Shown here: positions 25,172-33,267 of the stretch, one piece after another
Numbering within the stretch: position 1 is the first letter of the stretch
Layout: each line of letters opens with the position of its first letter
Assembly: GCA_021789895.1 (NCBI GenBank)
Contig: JAJYIU010000001.1
Span: 62,001 to 126,000 of the forward strand
Source of the DNA: Acidobacteriota bacterium
GTDB taxonomy: Bacteria > Acidobacteriota > Terriglobia > Terriglobales > SCQP01
Direction of reading: 5' to 3'
Length of the DNA stretch: 64,000 bases
The notes under the pieces: generated by a model
Seen by the model: the letters and a program-made list of their open reading frames with translations, nothing else
What the model was told of the DNA's origin: nothing
Databases searched by the model: none
Position numbers and translations under genes: made by a program

Positions 25172-25684
25172 CTATTTCGGCGCCCACGGCTCGTCCGCCG
25201 AGGGGCCGTAGAGCGCGGGCAGGGGTACGCCGAGCAGGCGGTAATAAACCCCCAACTGCGCCACATGATGCACCAGGTGATTGAAGCACATCGCGCGGTA
25301 AGTGAGCAGGCGGGAATGCTCCGAGATTACTTGCGGGCCGAAACTGAACCGCCAGGGCGCCTGCCAATGCGCGTCGGAAGCCGCCGCCAGCGCCGTCCGG
25401 CACCGCGTCGCGGATACCTCCAACTGGCGCAGGCAGTCGGCGCGCGATTTGAATGCCAGGTCGGCGTGCGGATGCCGGGGAGCGGACAGGTCCATATTTT
25501 CGTCGCTCAGGATGTAGTAGCCGAACAACGGAAGGGTGGCGCAGTGCATCGCCAGCCGGCCCAGCGGCATGGATTTCTCGTGCGGCTTGAAATCGGCCTG
25601 ATCTTCGGGTACGCGCTCCAGCGTGCGGCGGGTATTGGCGATTTCGAGGTCGAAATCGGCCAACAGGATTTCGGCAATCGTCAT
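25172..25684 (-). CDS. DinB-family four-helix protein
   Basis: DinB-like proteins are four-helix bundles with three metal-binding histidines; many act as thiol-dependent transferases or hydrolases, and most are uncharacterised. The 170-residue product shows the pattern: an N-terminal DFDLEIANTRRTLERVPEDQADFKPHEKSM, the first ligand in LGRLAMHCATLP (His47), and the paired ligands in the late helix FNHLVHHVAQLGVYYRLLGVPLPALYGPSADE. The YRLLGVPLP-YGPSADE ending is very common in acidobacterial DinB proteins. It is flanked by gltX and a radical SAM gene on the same strand, without overlap. The substrate is unknown. Confidence 0.88.
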   Translation of the reverse strand: MTIAEILLADFDLEIANTRRTLERVPEDQADFKPHEKSMPLGRLAMHCATLPLFGYYILSDENMDLSAPRHPHADLAFKSRADCLRQLEVSATRCRTALAAASDAHWQAPWRFSFGPQVISEHSRLLTYRAMCFNHLVHHVAQLGVYYRLLGVPLPALYGPSADEPWAPK

Positions 25685-25753
25685 GCGGCCCTCCGCCTCC
25701 AGTATAGAAGGCGTGGGCCGGCTTTTCGGTTAAACGGCGGGTGGCGCCGCCGC

Positions 25754-27379
25754 TTAGCGCACCATGGCCATGACTTCTCTGCCGATGCCGGCTTCGTAGT
25801 TCAGGACGGGGGCGCGGTCTTGCCAGGCGGGAATGTCGAGATTGTAGGCGTGCTCTTTTTCCGTGTGCGCGATGCGAGTGGCGAAATCATGCTGGTCAAT
25901 CTGCAGCAGCAGCGCCGCCACCGGCACCCGGCCGGACCAGACGTACGGCTTCATCTCTTCGAGAAACGCCAGGCTGTCGCGCTCGCCGAGCCGCTGCAGG
26001 GTCCAATGAATCTTGTGATATGCCAGCTTTTCCAGCGTCCGCGGCAACTGCAGCTTCACCTTCCGCACCGGCTTTTCGACATAGACGTTCAACATGCGTT
26101 TTTTGATGTTGGCGTAATCGAAGGTGCGCTGCACCAGGCGGATGAAGCCGCGCTGCAGCTCGATGGGCCGCATCTTCATGGGGATGAAAACGGTATGGTG
26201 GGCGTCGTAGAGCCGGGCCTTGACGGTGAGAATGCGTCCCTGCTCCATGAAGCGCTTCCATTGCCGCGCGGTGGGAGTGAGGATGTTGAAGTAAGGATAG
26301 AGCAGATTGACGCGGTCGAAAAATTCGTAGGCGGAATCGAAACAGGCGGGGGAATCGCTATCGGTGCCGAAAATGAAGCTGCCGATCACCTCCATGCCGT
26401 ATTCGCGCATCGTGAGCACCGCTTCGTCGTAATTGAAGGCGATGTTGTGCAGTTTGTTGTAGGCGCGCAGGGTCTCCCGGTCCTGGCTTTCCAGCCCGAT
26501 GAAGATGTCGTAGAAACCGGCTTCCTGCAGCAGTTGCAGCGCTTCCTTGTCCTTGTGGACGTTGATCGTCATCTGCGAGCCGAAGACCGGATGATAGTGC
26601 GGATACTTCCGGTTCAGCCGGATGATGCCCCGCAGCAGCTCCTTGAAGGTGCGCGGATGGCCGAAGATGTTGTCGTCCACGAAAAAGATCGGCCGGCAGA
26701 AAGCGCGCCCGACCCAATCGTTCTTATAGATCACTTCCAGCTCGGCGCACAGGTTCTCCGGCGTCTTGTAGCGCATGTCGTGGCCGAGCATTTGCACGAT
26801 GGAGCAAAAGTCGCAGTCGAAGGGACAGCCGCGGCTGGCCTGCAGCGTGAGCGAAACATGGTGCATCCAGTCCCGCCGCCGCACCCGCGGCAGGTGCCGG
26901 ATCTTCGTCATCTCTGTCTTGCGCTCCTGCTCGTAAATCTGTTTCAGCTTGCCGTCGCGCGCGTCGCGCAGGATATCTTCCCAGACGTATTCCGCCTCAC
27001 TGACGCAGATGGCGTCGGCATGAACCAGCGAGTGCTGCGGAATCATATAAGGATGGTAGCCGCCCATCACCACCTTCACCCCGCGTTTATGGAAGCGGTC
27101 GGCGATCTGGTAGGCGCGGGTGGCGTTAGTCACCATCACGGTCATGGCCACCAGATCCACCGGCGCGTCAAAATCGATTTCGCGCAGGTTCTCGTTGACG
27201 ATTTCCAGCTCGACCCAGTCCGGCGTCAGCGCCGCCAGCGTTTCGATGCCGTTGAACATCAGCCCGAAGCTGCGAATGGGAAACGGCCAGCACAGCAACT
27301 GGTGGATGCGTTCCTGGCTGAACTGAGTCCGCACGTTCGATTGCGGGTCGCGCTTGGGGTAAATGAGCAATACACGCAT
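25754..27379 (-). CDS. B12-binding domain radical SAM protein
   Basis: The 541-residue enzyme combines an N-terminal cobalamin-binding-like Rossmann domain (MRVLLIYPKRDPQSN at the start, later VKVVMGGYHPYMIPQHSL) with a radical SAM domain. The 4Fe-4S cysteines are in LQASRGCPFDCDFCSIVQMLG, about residues 180-200. Later come FFVDDNIFGHPRTFKELLRG, GLESQDRETLRAYNKLHN and FIFGTDSDSP, typical of the BchE-like class. A C-terminal extension from about residue 395 (KARLYDAHHTVFIPMKMRPIELQRGFI) resembles the DUF4070 tail of this group. Related enzymes methylate or cyclise lipids and cofactors, but the substrate cannot be read from the sequence. It lies downstream of otsAB on the same strand, 137 bp away. 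Confidence 0.85.
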   Translation of the reverse strand: MRVLLIYPKRDPQSNVRTQFSQERIHQLLCWPFPIRSFGLMFNGIETLAALTPDWVELEIVNENLREIDFDAPVDLVAMTVMVTNATRAYQIADRFHKRGVKVVMGGYHPYMIPQHSLVHADAICVSEAEYVWEDILRDARDGKLKQIYEQERKTEMTKIRHLPRVRRRDWMHHVSLTLQASRGCPFDCDFCSIVQMLGHDMRYKTPENLCAELEVIYKNDWVGRAFCRPIFFVDDNIFGHPRTFKELLRGIIRLNRKYPHYHPVFGSQMTINVHKDKEALQLLQEAGFYDIFIGLESQDRETLRAYNKLHNIAFNYDEAVLTMREYGMEVIGSFIFGTDSDSPACFDSAYEFFDRVNLLYPYFNILTPTARQWKRFMEQGRILTVKARLYDAHHTVFIPMKMRPIELQRGFIRLVQRTFDYANIKKRMLNVYVEKPVRKVKLQLPRTLEKLAYHKIHWTLQRLGERDSLAFLEEMKPYVWSGRVPVAALLLQIDQHDFATRIAHTEKEHAYNLDIPAWQDRAPVLNYEAGIGREVMAMVR

Positions 27380-27498
27380 GAGCTGGTTCCGTCGGGCAGC
27401 CGGATTTCCGGCGCGGCCCGCCGGGGCCGGACCGTTAAGGCAGGATACACCTCATTATCGGGGAAAACCAGATTTCCGCAGCAATCGGCGGTTTGCGG

Positions 27499-27516
27499 CC
27501 GTTTCATTAAAAACGG
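27499..27516 (-). terminator. Short hairpin directly after otsB
   Basis: CCGTTT (27499-27504) and AAACGG (27511-27516) form a perfect 6-bp stem with loop CATTAA, immediately after the otsB stop codon at 27517-27519. No proper T-run follows on the minus strand, so it is a weak terminator candidate or a processing hairpin. Confidence 0.25.
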
Positions 27517-28341
27517 TTAATAATCCCGGGCGAGCCGGGCCAGCGTCTGGATAACTTCCTGCGGGCCTGGCAGCCAATACTGCGCCTGCGTCGGCCAGCG
27601 ATGCCGGCCGCGGCGCGGCCGGCGCCGGCCTTCCCCCCGGCCGGGAGGTAAATAGACGCTCAACAGCGGCGCCAGCTTCAGCGCGAACACCGTTTCATCG
27701 GTGCGGTCGTCGCCGAAATAAAGGATGGCGTCGGGCCGCAGCCGCCGGGCCAGCGCGGCCACCGCCCCGCCTTTATCGCGGGCTCCGGGCGCGATCAGCT
27801 CGAGCAGGCATTTGCCGTGCAACGGACGCAGGCCATAGCGCGCTGCCAGCCTATGGCCTTGTTCCCGAATCTCGGCTTCGAGCTCCGGCGCCTGGCGGTA
27901 ATGCCAGGCCACCGATACCGGTTTGGCTTCCACCCACACCTGCGGCCAGCGGCGCGCCAGGCGCAGGGCCGCCGCCCGCGCCGCCGGGTGCAGCCGCACC
28001 TGCGGCAGGAAGAGTTTGCGTCCCCGCGGCGCGGCGAGCTGGTTGCCATGCGAACCGATATACCAAGCGGAAGCCACCGGGCAGCGGGAGCGCAGGTCGC
28101 GCAACTCGCGCCCGCTGACGATGGCCACTTCCCAGCCCGGCCGGCGCGCCAGCGCGGCCAGCGCCGCAGCCGCGCCTTCCACCGGCCGCGCCGCATCCGG
28201 GGTGACGGCGATCTCCGACAGCGTGCCGTCAAAGTCGCTGGCGGCGAGCACGCGGCGGGCGCGCCGCAGCCTCCGGCTCCAGCCGGGCGGCAGCCTGCCG
28301 TCGTGGCTCCATAAGCAAGGTATGCTGCGCATCGAATTCAT
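27517..28341 (-). CDS. otsB: Trehalose-6-phosphate phosphatase
   Basis: OtsB removes phosphate from trehalose 6-phosphate to give trehalose. It is a HAD-family enzyme, here 274 residues. The nucleophile motif is LAASDFDGTLSEIAV, followed by EVAIVSGRELRDLRSR, WYIGSHGNQL, a lysine-containing ARDKGGAVAALARRL, and the acidic motif LYFGDDRTDETVF. The ATG at 28341 overlaps otsA by 113 bp. A GTG at 28251, just before the nucleophile motif, would cut the overlap to 23 bp but leave almost no N-terminus. The long start keeps the helix (PPGWSRRLRRARRVL) normally seen before DFDGTL. Confidence 0.92.
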   Translation of the reverse strand: MNSMRSIPCLWSHDGRLPPGWSRRLRRARRVLAASDFDGTLSEIAVTPDAARPVEGAAAALAALARRPGWEVAIVSGRELRDLRSRCPVASAWYIGSHGNQLAAPRGRKLFLPQVRLHPAARAAALRLARRWPQVWVEAKPVSVAWHYRQAPELEAEIREQGHRLAARYGLRPLHGKCLLELIAPGARDKGGAVAALARRLRPDAILYFGDDRTDETVFALKLAPLLSVYLPPGRGEGRRRPRRGRHRWPTQAQYWLPGPQEVIQTLARLARDY

Positions 28342-29800
28342 GTTGCCGCATGCTGCGCAAAATGTCGCCTGCCCAGTCGGTGATATCGTAATGGCTCACC
28401 CGCCAGCGCAGCCGCCGCATCCGCTCCCGCCGCTCGGCTTCCGGCAGCGCCAGCGCGCCCGCGATCGCTTCGGCGAAGGCATCGGTGGCGTAGGGATTGA
28501 ACAGCACGGCTTCCCGCAGCTCGCGCGCGGCGCCAGTAAATTGGCTCAGCAGCAGCACCGCATCCTCCCGCGCCGCCGCGGCAAATTCCTTCGCCACCAG
28601 GTTCATGCCGTCGTGTAGCGAGCTGACGATCAGCAGGTCGCTGGCAAAATACCAGCTCCACACCCGCTCCGGCTCGACGTAGGTATGGAGCGCGGTCATC
28701 GGCGTCCAGCCCCATACCCCCCAGGCGTGGTTGATCTCCCGCACGATCGCATCCACCCGGTCGGCGTAGTCGCGATAGGCGCGCACGTCGGTGCGGCTGG
28801 GTGTGGAGATCTGCACGAAGCTGACCTGGCCGCGCAGTTCCGGATGCCGCAGGAAAAGCCGCTGGATCGCCTCCAGCCGCTCGATGATGCCCTTGGAATA
28901 ATCCATCCGCTCGACGCTCAGCGCCAGCCGGCGGCCGCGCCCGTAGCGGTTGCGCAGCGCTTCCGCGTCGCGCCGTCCGGTGGTGGCGGCATGGTGGCGA
29001 ATCCGGCTCGTATCCACGCTGATCGGAAAGGCGGCGACCGCAGTGCGATGGCCTTCGCTTATGACCCAGTTGCTTTCGCGGTTGATTTGGACCGCCATCT
29101 CGCGATCCAGCGTTTCGAGAAAGTTCGCGCGGTGGTAGGCGAGGTGAAAGCCGAGCAGGTCGTTGCCCAGTAGGCCGGCCAGCAGTTCGCGCCGCCAGGG
29201 GCAAATCCGGAACACTTCCGGATTGGGCCAGGGAATATGCCAGAACTGCGCGATCAGCGCTTGCGGTATGCGCTCCCGCGCCATCTGCGGCAGCAGCGCC
29301 AGGTGGAAATCCTGGATGAACAGCACCGCCGGCTCGCCGCGCAACTCGTCTGCGACCGCATCGCAAAAAAGGCGGTTTACCGCCTGGTAGGCCTTCCACC
29401 AGCGATCTTCAAAACGCGGCTGATGGTAAGCGATATGGCAGAGCGGCCACAAGCTGGAGTTGGAAAATCCGGTATAGAATTCTTCGCGCAGCCGCGGCGG
29501 CAGAAACAGCCGCCGCAGGCGGTAATGGATCTCGCGCGTGGGCGCCACGACGCCCTTCGCGTCCACGAAATCGGCGTCGGCATTGCCGCTGGCGGCCGCA
29601 ATCCAGGTGCCGTGCGCGGCCTGTAAGATCGGTTCCAGCGCCAGCGTCAGCCCGCTGGCCGGCTTCTCGACGCGCACCTGCGGCGCGCTCTCGCCGCGCA
29701 CCGTCCGGCGCACGTGTGAAAACGGCTGGCGATGCGAAATCACCACGAACTTTCGCCTCGCCAGAAACGAAATTTCCCGCAGCAGCTCCTGGTTGGCCAT
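28229..29800 (-). CDS. otsA: Trehalose-6-phosphate synthase (GT20)
   Basis: OtsA makes trehalose 6-phosphate from a nucleotide-activated glucose and glucose 6-phosphate. Recognisable GT20 features are KFVVISHRQPFSH (a variant of the usual VVVSNRLP), WWKAYQAVNRLFCDAV, FIQDFHLALLPQMAR, AQFWHIPWPNPEVFRICPWR, LLGNDLLGFHLAYHRANFLE, LSVERMDYSKGIIERLEA, and SLHDGMNLVAKEFAAA near the end. The last about 38 residues are Arg/Ala-rich and encoded in the overlap with otsB. The ATG at 29800 was chosen because an AGGCGG ribosome-binding site precedes it; an upstream in-frame start at 29887 would add 29 residues without homology. It diverges from glgE by about 150 bp. Confidence 0.92.
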   Translation of the reverse strand: MANQELLREISFLARRKFVVISHRQPFSHVRRTVRGESAPQVRVEKPASGLTLALEPILQAAHGTWIAAASGNADADFVDAKGVVAPTREIHYRLRRLFLPPRLREEFYTGFSNSSLWPLCHIAYHQPRFEDRWWKAYQAVNRLFCDAVADELRGEPAVLFIQDFHLALLPQMARERIPQALIAQFWHIPWPNPEVFRICPWRRELLAGLLGNDLLGFHLAYHRANFLETLDREMAVQINRESNWVISEGHRTAVAAFPISVDTSRIRHHAATTGRRDAEALRNRYGRGRRLALSVERMDYSKGIIERLEAIQRLFLRHPELRGQVSFVQISTPSRTDVRAYRDYADRVDAIVREINHAWGVWGWTPMTALHTYVEPERVWSWYFASDLLIVSSLHDGMNLVAKEFAAAAREDAVLLLSQFTGAARELREAVLFNPYATDAFAEAIAGALALPEAERRERMRRLRWRVSHYDITDWAGDILRSMRQHEFDAQHTLLMEPRRQAAARLEPEAAARPPRARRQRL

Positions 29801-29952
29801 GGCCGCCTGCCGGTCCTGCGCCCTTAGCTTCAGTCTAAAAGCGGCCGGGGCGGATATCAGATGGAATTTTTCTTCATCCGCCGGCAACCCGGGCGCGATC
29901 TCCGCGATTCATTGCCTCCGCAGACCCGGGGCCGCGCTCGCGGTATCCTGAA

Positions 29953-32010
29953 ATGTCCGCCATGGTCCGGATTCTGGCGCGGCAGCGACAGAAACGATCG
30001 GAGGCCAGGCCGCGGCCCCGCGCGTCCCGGATGTTCTGCCAAAACAGAAGCGGCGTCACCGTGGATTGGCCCTTGCAATCGAGCGCAATCACCATCGAAT
30101 GCGTCTATCCCGAAGTGGATGGCGGCGCGCATGCGGCCAAGCGCCTGGCCGGCGAGACCATCTCCATCTGGGTGGATATTTTTAAGGAAGGGCACGATCT
30201 TCTTTCCGCCGTGCTGCTGCACCGCGCCACCGGCGATGCCGAGTGGGCGGAAACCCCGCTGCTGCTGTTCGAAAACGACCGCTGGACCGCGGAATGGACG
30301 CTGGAAGCCGCCGGCTTGCACGAATTTACCTTCGAAGCCTGGGTCGAGCGCTTCGACACCTGGCGCCGCGATACCGAGCGCAAGCGAGCCGCCGGCCAGG
30401 CGATTGACAGCGACCTGCGCGAAGGCCTGGAGATGTTATGCGCCGCCGAAAAGCGGCTGCCCTCCGGCAGCGGCGACGCCCGGCAGTGGCGCGACTGGGT
30501 AACCCAGGCCGAAGCGGAGCTGGCCGGCGCGCCCCCGGCCGCGCCGGTGCTGCTTTCCGATGCCGTCGCCGAGCTGATGCGCCGCTATCCCGACCGTTCC
30601 GGCGCCTACCGCATGCTGCCGCCCCGCGAGCTGATGGCCGACCGCCCGCGCGGCGGCTGCGGCGCCTGGTACGAAATGTTCCCCCGTTCCCAGGGCGCCG
30701 ATCCCAACCGCGGCGCCACCTTGCGCGAATGCGAGGCGCGCCTGCCCGAGATTCGCGGCATGGGCTTCGATGTGATTTACTTTCCCCCCATCCATCCCAT
30801 CGGCCATACCCATCGCAAGGGGCGTAACAACAGCCTGCGCGCCCAGCCGGGCGAGCCTGGCAGCCCTTACGCCATCGGCAGCGAGGCCGGCGGGCACGAT
30901 GCGGTCGAGCCCTCGCTCGGTACGCTCGACGACTTCGATCATCTGGTCGCAGCCGCGCGCGCTCTGGGCATGGAAATCGCACTCGATTTCGCCCTCAATT
31001 GCTCCCCCGACCACCCCTATGTCCGGCAGCATCCGGAGTGGTTCTTTCACCGTCCCGATGGCACCATCAAGTACGCCGAGAACCCGCCGAAACGCTATGA
31101 AGACATTTATCCGCTGAACTTCGCCGGACCCGCCTGGCGCAGCCTCTGGGAGGAAATGGCGCGCATCATTCGCTTCTGGGCCGCGCACGGGGTGCGCATC
31201 TTTCGGGTGGACAATCCCCATACCAAACCGTTCGCCTTCTGGCGCTGGCTGATCCGCACCCTCCAAGCCGAAGATCCCGGCATCCTGTTCCTTTCCGAAG
31301 CCTTTACCCGGCCGAAAGTGATGAAATATCTGGCCAAGATCGGGTTTACCCAGTCCTATACCTATTTCACCTGGCGCAACACCAAGCCCGAGCTTACCGA
31401 CTACCTGGTCGAGCTGACTCAAAGCGGCTGCCGCGAATACTTCCGGCCCAACTTTTTCACCAATACGCCCGACATCCTGCCGCCGATTTTACAAACCGGC
31501 GGGCGCCCGGCGTTCCTTTCCCGCTTCGCGCTGGCCGCCACCCTATCGCCCAATTACGGCATCTATAGCGGTTTCGAGCTCTGCGAAAACCGCGCCATTC
31601 CGGGGACGGAGGAGTACCAGGATTCGGAAAAATATCAGTTCAAGGTGTGGGATTGGGACCGGCCGGACAATATCAAGGGCCGCATCACGCTGATCAACCA
31701 GATCCGGCGCGAGAATCCAGTCTTCGAGCGGCTCGACACGCTGCGCTTCCATTGGAGCGGAAACGACCAGGTGCTGTGGTATTCCAAAATCAACGCCGAA
31801 GGCGATAACGCCCTGCTCCTGGCCGTCAATCTCGACCCTCACCACGGCCAGGACAGCGAGGTCGAGATTCCGCTGGCCGAGCTCGGGCTGCGCGAAGACC
31901 AGCCGTTTGCGGTGCACGAGTTGATCAACGGCTGGCGGGGGGAGTGGCGCGGGCGCCGCGCCGGCGTCCAACTCAGTCCGGGTGAATGCTGGATTTTGAA
32001 GATCCGCTAG
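29953..32010 (+). CDS. glgE: Alpha-1,4-glucan:maltose-1-phosphate maltosyltransferase
   Basis: GlgE (GH13_3) extends alpha-glucan chains using maltose 1-phosphate. The 685-residue frame has an N-terminal beta-sandwich/dimerisation part (VYPEVDGGAHAAKRLAGETISIWVDIFKEGHD) and the GlgE-specific RGGCGAWYEMFPRSQGADP. The GH13 barrel includes GFDVIYFPPIHPIGHTHRKGRNNSL, the nucleophile Asp in GVRIFRVDNPHTKPFAFW, the acid/base Glu in ILFLSEAFTRPKVM, and ALAATLSPNYGIYSGFELCEN. The C-terminal domain ends SPGECWILKIR. Starts at 29962 or 30031 are possible, because the first 30 residues look unconserved. Together with glgM (9845) it suggests glycogen-like glucan made by the GlgE route. Confidence 0.95.
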   Translation: MSAMVRILARQRQKRSEARPRPRASRMFCQNRSGVTVDWPLQSSAITIECVYPEVDGGAHAAKRLAGETISIWVDIFKEGHDLLSAVLLHRATGDAEWAETPLLLFENDRWTAEWTLEAAGLHEFTFEAWVERFDTWRRDTERKRAAGQAIDSDLREGLEMLCAAEKRLPSGSGDARQWRDWVTQAEAELAGAPPAAPVLLSDAVAELMRRYPDRSGAYRMLPPRELMADRPRGGCGAWYEMFPRSQGADPNRGATLRECEARLPEIRGMGFDVIYFPPIHPIGHTHRKGRNNSLRAQPGEPGSPYAIGSEAGGHDAVEPSLGTLDDFDHLVAAARALGMEIALDFALNCSPDHPYVRQHPEWFFHRPDGTIKYAENPPKRYEDIYPLNFAGPAWRSLWEEMARIIRFWAAHGVRIFRVDNPHTKPFAFWRWLIRTLQAEDPGILFLSEAFTRPKVMKYLAKIGFTQSYTYFTWRNTKPELTDYLVELTQSGCREYFRPNFFTNTPDILPPILQTGGRPAFLSRFALAATLSPNYGIYSGFELCENRAIPGTEEYQDSEKYQFKVWDWDRPDNIKGRITLINQIRRENPVFERLDTLRFHWSGNDQVLWYSKINAEGDNALLLAVNLDPHHGQDSEVEIPLAELGLREDQPFAVHELINGWRGEWRGRRAGVQLSPGECWILKIR

Positions 32011-32030
32011 AGCGGAGGAGGAAAGGACGT

Positions 32031-32789
32031 ATGCGCCGGTTTACCTTGTGCCGCGGGTGGTGCCGCCTGCTGCTGGCGTTGAGCCTCAGCCCGGCCCTGG
32101 GCTTGACGGCCGCCGCGCAGCGCATGGTCAATTTCACCCCGCTCGCCCGCGGCTATCTCGCCCTGCCGCACGCGCCTGGACGCCATCCCGCCGTGTTGGT
32201 GATTCAGGAATGGTGGGGCCTGAATAATTGGATCCGGCGCCAGGCCGACCGGCTCGCCGCGCACGGCTATGTCGCGCTCGCGCCCGATTTGTATTACGGC
32301 AAGCTGGCGACGACGCCGCGGCAGGCGATGGCGCTGGTGCGCTCGTTCAACCGCGCCCGCGGGCTGCGCGACCTGCAGGCGGCCTATGCCTATCTGCGGC
32401 ATCGGCCGGAGGTCGAACGCAATCGCATTGCCGCGCTGGGCTGGTGCTTTGGCGGCGGGCTGGCGCTGCGCTTTGCGGCCCGGCAGCCCGGGCTGCGCGG
32501 CGTTGCCGTCTATTATGGCGAGCTGCCCGCCGGCTTGGATTCCTTTGCCCGCCGGCTGCGGGTCCCGCTGCTCGGCAACTTCGGCGGCGCCGACCGCGAC
32601 ATTCCGCCCGCCCGCGTGCGCCGCTTGGCTGCCGCGCTGCACGCCGCCGGCCGCCAGCCCAATATCAAAATCTATGCCGGCATGCCGCATGCCTTTGCTC
32701 ATCTCCCTACCCCGGCCGGACGCGCCGCCGCCCGGGACGCCTGGCGCCGCACCCTGGCCTTTCTCGCTCGCCGGCTGGGGCAACACTAG
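32031..32789 (+). CDS. Exported dienelactone hydrolase-family protein
   Basis: A 252-residue alpha/beta hydrolase with the dienelactone hydrolase layout: VLVIQEWWGLNNWIRRQADRLAAHGYVALAPDLYYGK at the N-terminus, the cysteine nucleophile in ALGWCFGGGLALRFA, an acidic residue in GNFGGADRDIPPARV and the histidine in AGMPHAFAHL. An N-terminal signal-like segment (FTLCRGWCRLLLALSLSPALGLTAAAQ) implies export, unlike the classical cytosolic enzyme. The start at 32031 follows a strong GGAGGAGGAAAGG region; an upstream in-frame ATG overlapping glgE is less likely. It lies 20 bp after glgE and may be co-transcribed. The substrate is unknown. Confidence 0.85.
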   Translation: MRRFTLCRGWCRLLLALSLSPALGLTAAAQRMVNFTPLARGYLALPHAPGRHPAVLVIQEWWGLNNWIRRQADRLAAHGYVALAPDLYYGKLATTPRQAMALVRSFNRARGLRDLQAAYAYLRHRPEVERNRIAALGWCFGGGLALRFAARQPGLRGVAVYYGELPAGLDSFARRLRVPLLGNFGGADRDIPPARVRRLAAALHAAGRQPNIKIYAGMPHAFAHLPTPAGRAAARDAWRRTLAFLARRLGQH

Positions 32790-32876
32790 AATCCGGCGAT
32801 GATTGCGGCCCCGGGCCGGCAGCGGCGCATCAGCGGCGGCGCGCCCATGCGCGAGAGTGCGGGAACGCGCGCGGCA

Positions 32877-32911
32877 TGAGCGGCGTCACTCTCTCCGTGA
32901 GCGGCGTCACT
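32877..32911. repeat. Pair of 14-bp direct repeats upstream of korDABC
   Basis: TGAGCGGCGTCACT occurs at 32877-32890 and again at 32898-32911, a 21-bp period, i.e. two helical turns. The pair lies about 50-80 bp upstream of korD. It also falls in frame in a 21-codon open frame (ATG at 32876, stop at 32939-32941), giving the repeated peptide SGVT. A regulator-binding pair is the simpler reading. Confidence 0.4.
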
Positions 32912-32958
32912 GCGGCAGAATCAGGCGGGTCTTTAATCTGAATTGAGGGTCAATTTTG

Positions 32959-33267
32959 ATGCCGCCGACCGCCACCCCAGCCGCCCGGAAGTTCCGGGGC
33001 GAAGTTTTCATCCATGCGGACCGCTGCAAGGGCTGCGGGTTTTGCATTGAGTTTTGTCCTCCCCAGGTTCTCGCCGCCGCGGAAACCTACAACCGCCACG
33101 GCTATCATCCCCCCCGGCTGGTGAACGAAGCTGGCTGCACCGGTTGCGATTTGTGCGGGCTCTACTGCCCGGACTTTGCGATCTATGGCGTCCGGGTGCC
33201 GCTGGCGGCCGCGGCGCCGAAGCCAGAGACAAGCCGTGAATTGGCGGAAGCCGGAGGCCGGAGGTGA
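32959..33267 (+). CDS. korD: 2-oxoacid:ferredoxin oxidoreductase, ferredoxin-like delta subunit
   Basis: This 102-residue 2x[4Fe-4S] ferredoxin-type subunit carries electrons in a multi-subunit 2-oxoacid:ferredoxin oxidoreductase. Its two cluster motifs are clear: CKGCGFCIEFCPPQVL and CTGCDLCGLYCPDFAI. The N-terminal RGEVFIHADRCKGC is typical of delta subunits. The ATG at 32959 has GAGGG 9 bp upstream and was preferred over TTG at 32956. Its stop overlaps the GTG start of korA (GTGA), so the four genes are translationally linked. It is the first gene of a D-A-B-C cluster. Confidence 0.9.
   Translation: MPPTATPAARKFRGEVFIHADRCKGCGFCIEFCPPQVLAAAETYNRHGYHPPRLVNEAGCTGCDLCGLYCPDFAIYGVRVPLAAAAPKPETSRELAEAGGRR

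Noticed and set aside
24215-27520. Very long plus-strand open frame (about 1100 codons) across gltX, the DinB gene and the radical SAM gene
   Set aside because: It is exactly antisense to three well-identified genes, spans their boundaries, and has no recognisable domains. GC-rich third positions routinely keep such antisense frames open.
32877-32911. Repeats as a CRISPR array
   Set aside because: Only two copies, 14 bp long, 21-bp period; no spacer-repeat pattern and no cas genes.
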